Below, in pieces: positions 61,286 through 64,000 of a DNA stretch of 64,000 bases. This DNA comes from Spirosoma sp. KUDC1026. GTDB lineage: Bacteria > Bacteroidota > Bacteroidia > Cytophagales > Spirosomataceae. Position 1 is the first letter of the stretch. Each line of letters begins with the position of its first letter. The translations under genes were made by a program, and so were the position numbers. The notes below the pieces were generated by a model. It did not search any database and had not been told where the DNA came from. It worked only from the letters and a program-made list of their open reading frames with translations. Location of the stretch: positions 4,276,001 through 4,340,000 of the forward strand of contig NZ_CP056032.1 in assembly GCF_013375035.1 (NCBI RefSeq), in the 5' to 3' direction.

Positions 61286-62563
61286 TTATTGGTTGATCGC
61301 CGACAGATCTGTTATAGTAGCCACCCGTGCCATATCAATCCAGAACGACGGGTATGATTTAGCCACCACGCCCGGCTCGTCAATGATGATTTCCCGCTGC
61401 ATGGCAACCGGCGCAAAGGCCATCGCCATCCGGTGATCATCGTACGTATCAATCTGCGGTACGGTATCGGTGCTTGCATCGGCGCGTTTCCGAACCTCGT
61501 AGCGATGGTTAGTTTCAACCTCAACCAGCTCGGCACCAAGTTTTTGTAATTCAGCCTGTAAAGCCGCCACCCGATCCGTTTCTTTAATTTTCAGGCTCTC
61601 GATACCCGTCAGCGTCAACGGAACACCTAGGACACCAGCGGCTACGGCTACGGTCTGGGCCAGATCGGGGCAGTTGGTGAAGTCCCAGCTCAGCGACGCT
61701 TCCGTCGGACGCTTCGTCAGCCGGACACCCGTTTCAGTAAACGTACTCTCGACACCCAGGGGACGCATAATATCAACAATAGCACTGTCGCCCTGCAATG
61801 ACTTTTCTTTCAGGCCCAGCAGGTCGATCGTAGCCGATTCATCCTGCGCCAGGGCTAGCACGCTGTACCAGTAACTCGCACCCGACCAGTCGGATTCAAT
61901 CTGATACGACTTCCCGACGTAGGGTGATGGCGATACGGTAATCGTCTTGGCGTCCCAATCAGCTACTACGTCAGCCCCAAAGTAGATCATCTGCGCCATC
62001 GTCATTTCGATGTACGGCCGTGACCCGATAGCGCCCGTCAGCTGGAGCGTCAGTCCCTGGGGCAACGTAGCGCCCACCATCAGCAGCGCCGAAATGTACT
62101 GGCTGCTCACATCACCACGAATAGACACCTGATTGACGCCCGAAGCCGTGAAGCCATTGAGCTGCATCGGTGGGTATCCATCATTTTTCAGGTACGTAAT
62201 ATCACCACCCAGCGTCCGCAACGCATCGACCAGCATACCGATGGGCCGCTCACACATCCGGGGGGTGCCGGTCATGATTTTATGCTGTCCCGTTACGGTA
62301 AAGTAGGCCGTCAGGAACCGCATGGTCGTACCCGCGTCCAGCACATCGGCCGTCGTCAGCTCACCGGCCGGACTCTGGCGATCAGCCTGTAACAGACGGA
62401 TCATGGTCTGCGTATCGCGGGCGGTAGACAGGTTTTTCAGGTCACACTGAAAGCCCGACAGGGCATCGATCAGCAACGCCCGGTTGCTTTCACTTTTGGA
62501 AGAAGCCAGCGGAATTTCGGCCTGTACAGGCTCGGCGGAGGGAGTTAAGCGAACAGCATTCAA
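61286..62563 (-). CDS. aroA: 3-phosphoshikimate 1-carboxyvinyltransferase (EPSP synthase)
   Basis: About 425 residues. Conserved sites are ASSKSESNRALL (phosphoenolpyruvate/shikimate binding Lys and Ser), DAGTTMRFLTAYF, GTPRMCERPI, the catalytic aspartate region and the late DTYDDHRMAMAFA. It makes EPSP in the shikimate pathway. No ATG precedes the domain. TTG at 62563 (giving MNAVRLTPS) is the start nearest the family norm; a GTG at 62602 would overlap the leader of nagA. The enzyme is stand-alone here. Confidence 0.93.
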   Translation of the reverse strand: MNAVRLTPSAEPVQAEIPLASSKSESNRALLIDALSGFQCDLKNLSTARDTQTMIRLLQADRQSPAGELTTADVLDAGTTMRFLTAYFTVTGQHKIMTGTPRMCERPIGMLVDALRTLGGDITYLKNDGYPPMQLNGFTASGVNQVSIRGDVSSQYISALLMVGATLPQGLTLQLTGAIGSRPYIEMTMAQMIYFGADVVADWDAKTITVSPSPYVGKSYQIESDWSGASYWYSVLALAQDESATIDLLGLKEKSLQGDSAIVDIMRPLGVESTFTETGVRLTKRPTEASLSWDFTNCPDLAQTVAVAAGVLGVPLTLTGIESLKIKETDRVAALQAELQKLGAELVEVETNHRYEVRKRADASTDTVPQIDTYDDHRMAMAFAPVAMQREIIIDEPGVVAKSYPSFWIDMARVATITDLSAINQ

Positions 62564-62674
62564 GAGACGAAACAGGCAGGGGATTAGCACCAAACCATGC
62601 ACAAAAAAACAAAAAAGCGCTTAGATTTCGGTCATACTTCGCTTATTCAATCAGACCAGCGTTTCGTTTTACCC

Positions 62675-63856
62675 ATGCTCCAGTTCATTCATGCGACCGT
62701 CTTTACCGGCGATCAGTGGCTTACCAACGCAACGGTGCGCGTTGCCAAGGGCCGAATTCAGGACGTATTGACCAGTAGTGACCCAGCCGACGCAACAGAC
62801 GAGACGATTGATCTGGCCGGCGATTATCTGGTTCCGGGCTTGGTCGATTTGCAGCTGTACGGCGGTTCAAACCTGTTTCTGAACGACCAGCCCACCCCCG
62901 ATACAGTCCGGCATATCTACGCGAGCCACGTCAAAAACGGCACGACTACCCTCCTGCCCACAATCCATTCGACTTCGCTCGAAATCATGCAGCAGTCGAT
63001 GGCGGCCGTGCAGACGGTTCGGCAGGAAAATCCATTCGGTGTGCCGGGCATCCACATTGAAGGCCCGTATTTTAATCCTATTAAGCGCGGAGCCCACAGC
63101 TCGGCTTACGTCCGGAAGCCAACCGAGGCTGAACTGGAAACGCTATTCAGTGCCAACGCCGACGCGATCCGAATTCTGACGCTGGCCCCGGAAATGTTTA
63201 CGTCCGAGCAGCTTCAGTTGCTTTTTTCGTTAAAACACGCCAACACGCGCCTATCGCTGGGGCATAGCAACGCTACGTATGCCCAGGCAACGGACGCGCT
63301 CAATTCAGGCCAGATCCCCCTGGCGACGCACCTTTATAACGCCATGCGCGGGTTTGAAAGCCGGGAGCCGGGCATCGTGGGCGCGGTTTTCGATCACGAT
63401 ACGGTACACGCCAGCATCATTGCCGACGGCTATCATTGCGATCCGGCCACGATCCGTATTGCCCGGAAACTGCTGGGCGACCGACTTTTCCTGATTTCAG
63501 ACGCCCTGTTCGCCAATACGCCCGGTCTGGATGGACCCCGCCCCGATTTCAGCCTGGGCGAGTTCATCGTTCATTTCGAACCCGATCCCGCCGGACCGGG
63601 GCGCTACGTGAACAACGAAGGTAAGCTGGCGGGCTCGGCCCTGACCCTGATTGACTGCGTGCGCGTCTGCGTTGAGAAAGCCGGAATTCCGCTGACTGAT
63701 GCCCTGCGCATGGCCACGACCATTCCGGCAACGGTTATTGGTATGGGTGACCAGATCGGAAAAATTCAGCCAGACTACGTCGCCAACCTGGTTCGGCTTA
63801 GCCCGGCGCTGACCGTTAAAACCGTCTGGCAAATAGGCGACGAGCTGACCGCCTAA
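62675..63856 (+). CDS. nagA: N-acetylglucosamine-6-phosphate deacetylase
   Basis: 393 residues from the ATG at 62675 (MLQFIHATVFTG). The amidohydrolase barrel shows HIEGPYFNPIKRGAHS (metal Glu), LGHSNATYAQA and THLYNAMRGF (metal His residues) and the catalytic aspartate in FLISDALFA. It removes acetate from GlcNAc-6-phosphate during amino-sugar recycling. It is divergent from aroA with about 110 bp between the preferred starts. An in-frame ORF extension back to 62597 is not conserved. Confidence 0.94.
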   Translation: MLQFIHATVFTGDQWLTNATVRVAKGRIQDVLTSSDPADATDETIDLAGDYLVPGLVDLQLYGGSNLFLNDQPTPDTVRHIYASHVKNGTTTLLPTIHSTSLEIMQQSMAAVQTVRQENPFGVPGIHIEGPYFNPIKRGAHSSAYVRKPTEAELETLFSANADAIRILTLAPEMFTSEQLQLLFSLKHANTRLSLGHSNATYAQATDALNSGQIPLATHLYNAMRGFESREPGIVGAVFDHDTVHASIIADGYHCDPATIRIARKLLGDRLFLISDALFANTPGLDGPRPDFSLGEFIVHFEPDPAGPGRYVNNEGKLAGSALTLIDCVRVCVEKAGIPLTDALRMATTIPATVIGMGDQIGKIQPDYVANLVRLSPALTVKTVWQIGDELTA

Positions 63857-63860
63857 ATAC

Positions 63861-63908
63861 AAACATCCCCATCCGAAACGTAGCCACGTCACTCGAATGG
63901 GGATGTTT
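63861..63908. terminator. nagA terminator
   Basis: AAACATCCCCAT (63861-63872) pairs with ATGGGGATGTTT (63897-63908), with inner partial pairing (ACGT...ACGT). It starts five bases after the nagA stop and is near-symmetric, so it may work in both directions. Confidence 0.85.
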
Positions 63909-64000
63909 GAACTCTAGCAAAGCTGATAACTGCACGGTACTGTTTTTGTCGTTCCGACAAAAGACCAGAGTTTATGTCTGCTTGTATTACTCCATTACCA
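63909..64000. other. Right-edge intergenic sequence
   Basis: No reading frame is seen. A small hairpin TTTTGTCG/CGACAAAA with a three-base loop lies at 63944-63962; it may belong to a gene beyond the window. Confidence 0.5.

Overview
The window looks like chromosomal DNA of a Bacteroidota member of the Cytophagales, most like Spirosoma and its relatives. This rests on the gene families present: a SusC/SusD pair with a DUF1735 lipoprotein, a Por-secretion (T9SS) C-terminal sorting domain, a GLPGLI protein beside a PF14905-type outer-membrane barrel, the argD-argF'-argB arginine cluster with an acylornithine transcarbamylase, and the ftsX-DUF3098-uppP-truB-ribF operon. Several promoter-like sites carry the Bacteroidota -7 element TAnnTTTG. 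The genus is an inference; no rRNA gene is present. I saw no insertion sequence, prophage, CRISPR array or replication origin.

Layout. 1-5.8 kb: the 5' part of a type IIG (Eco57I-like) restriction-modification gene that runs off the left edge, a small frameshifted gene remnant, tRNA-Leu(CAA), a pentanucleotide tract and a MacB/FtsX-type permease. 5.8-14.3 kb: an exported protein of unknown role, a membrane-anchored NUC1-type nuclease, a HI0933-type flavoprotein and the envelope/cofactor operon ftsX-DUF3098-uppP-truB-ribF. 14.3-22.3 kb: carbohydrate genes, namely a GH32 fructanase, a DUF1080 protein, a beta-propeller lipoprotein and a 1390-residue secreted enzyme with four CBM6-like modules. 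22.8-27 kb: a small conserved protein, queA, ispD, wrbA with a paired palindromic operator, and two acidic, probably disordered proteins. 27-40 kb: about 1 kb of non-coding DNA with a candidate small RNA, then susC-susD-DUF1735, and facing it a GH130/GT4 pair and an SGNH esterase. 40-52 kb: a four-helix membrane protein, an NlpC/P60 peptidase, the arginine cluster, three tandem paralogous lipoproteins, clpX, clpP, an XRE regulator and an M42 peptidase. 52-64 kb: an outer-membrane barrel with its GLPGLI partner, a coupled Uma2-AraC pair, two NAD(P)-binding reductases, a DUF4260 protein, a PhyH oxygenase, aroA and nagA.

Functional links. The arg genes form one biosynthetic unit. ftsX to ribF is one co-directional operon. 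SusC, SusD and the DUF1735 lipoprotein would form an outer-membrane glycan uptake unit, and the adjacent GH130/GT4 pair is a mannoside-type metabolism candidate. ClpP and ClpX form one protease but are separated here by a terminator.

No complete new defence or mobile system is visible. The most unusual structure is (i) a series of long inverted repeats between genes with different sequences but the same architecture, (ii) the triplet of SCSRPVAYFQ lipoproteins, (iii) the double GTATATAC operator in front of wrbA, (iv) the pair of acidic disordered proteins, and (v) an alanine at the position that sets acetyl versus succinyl specificity in the ornithine transcarbamylase family.
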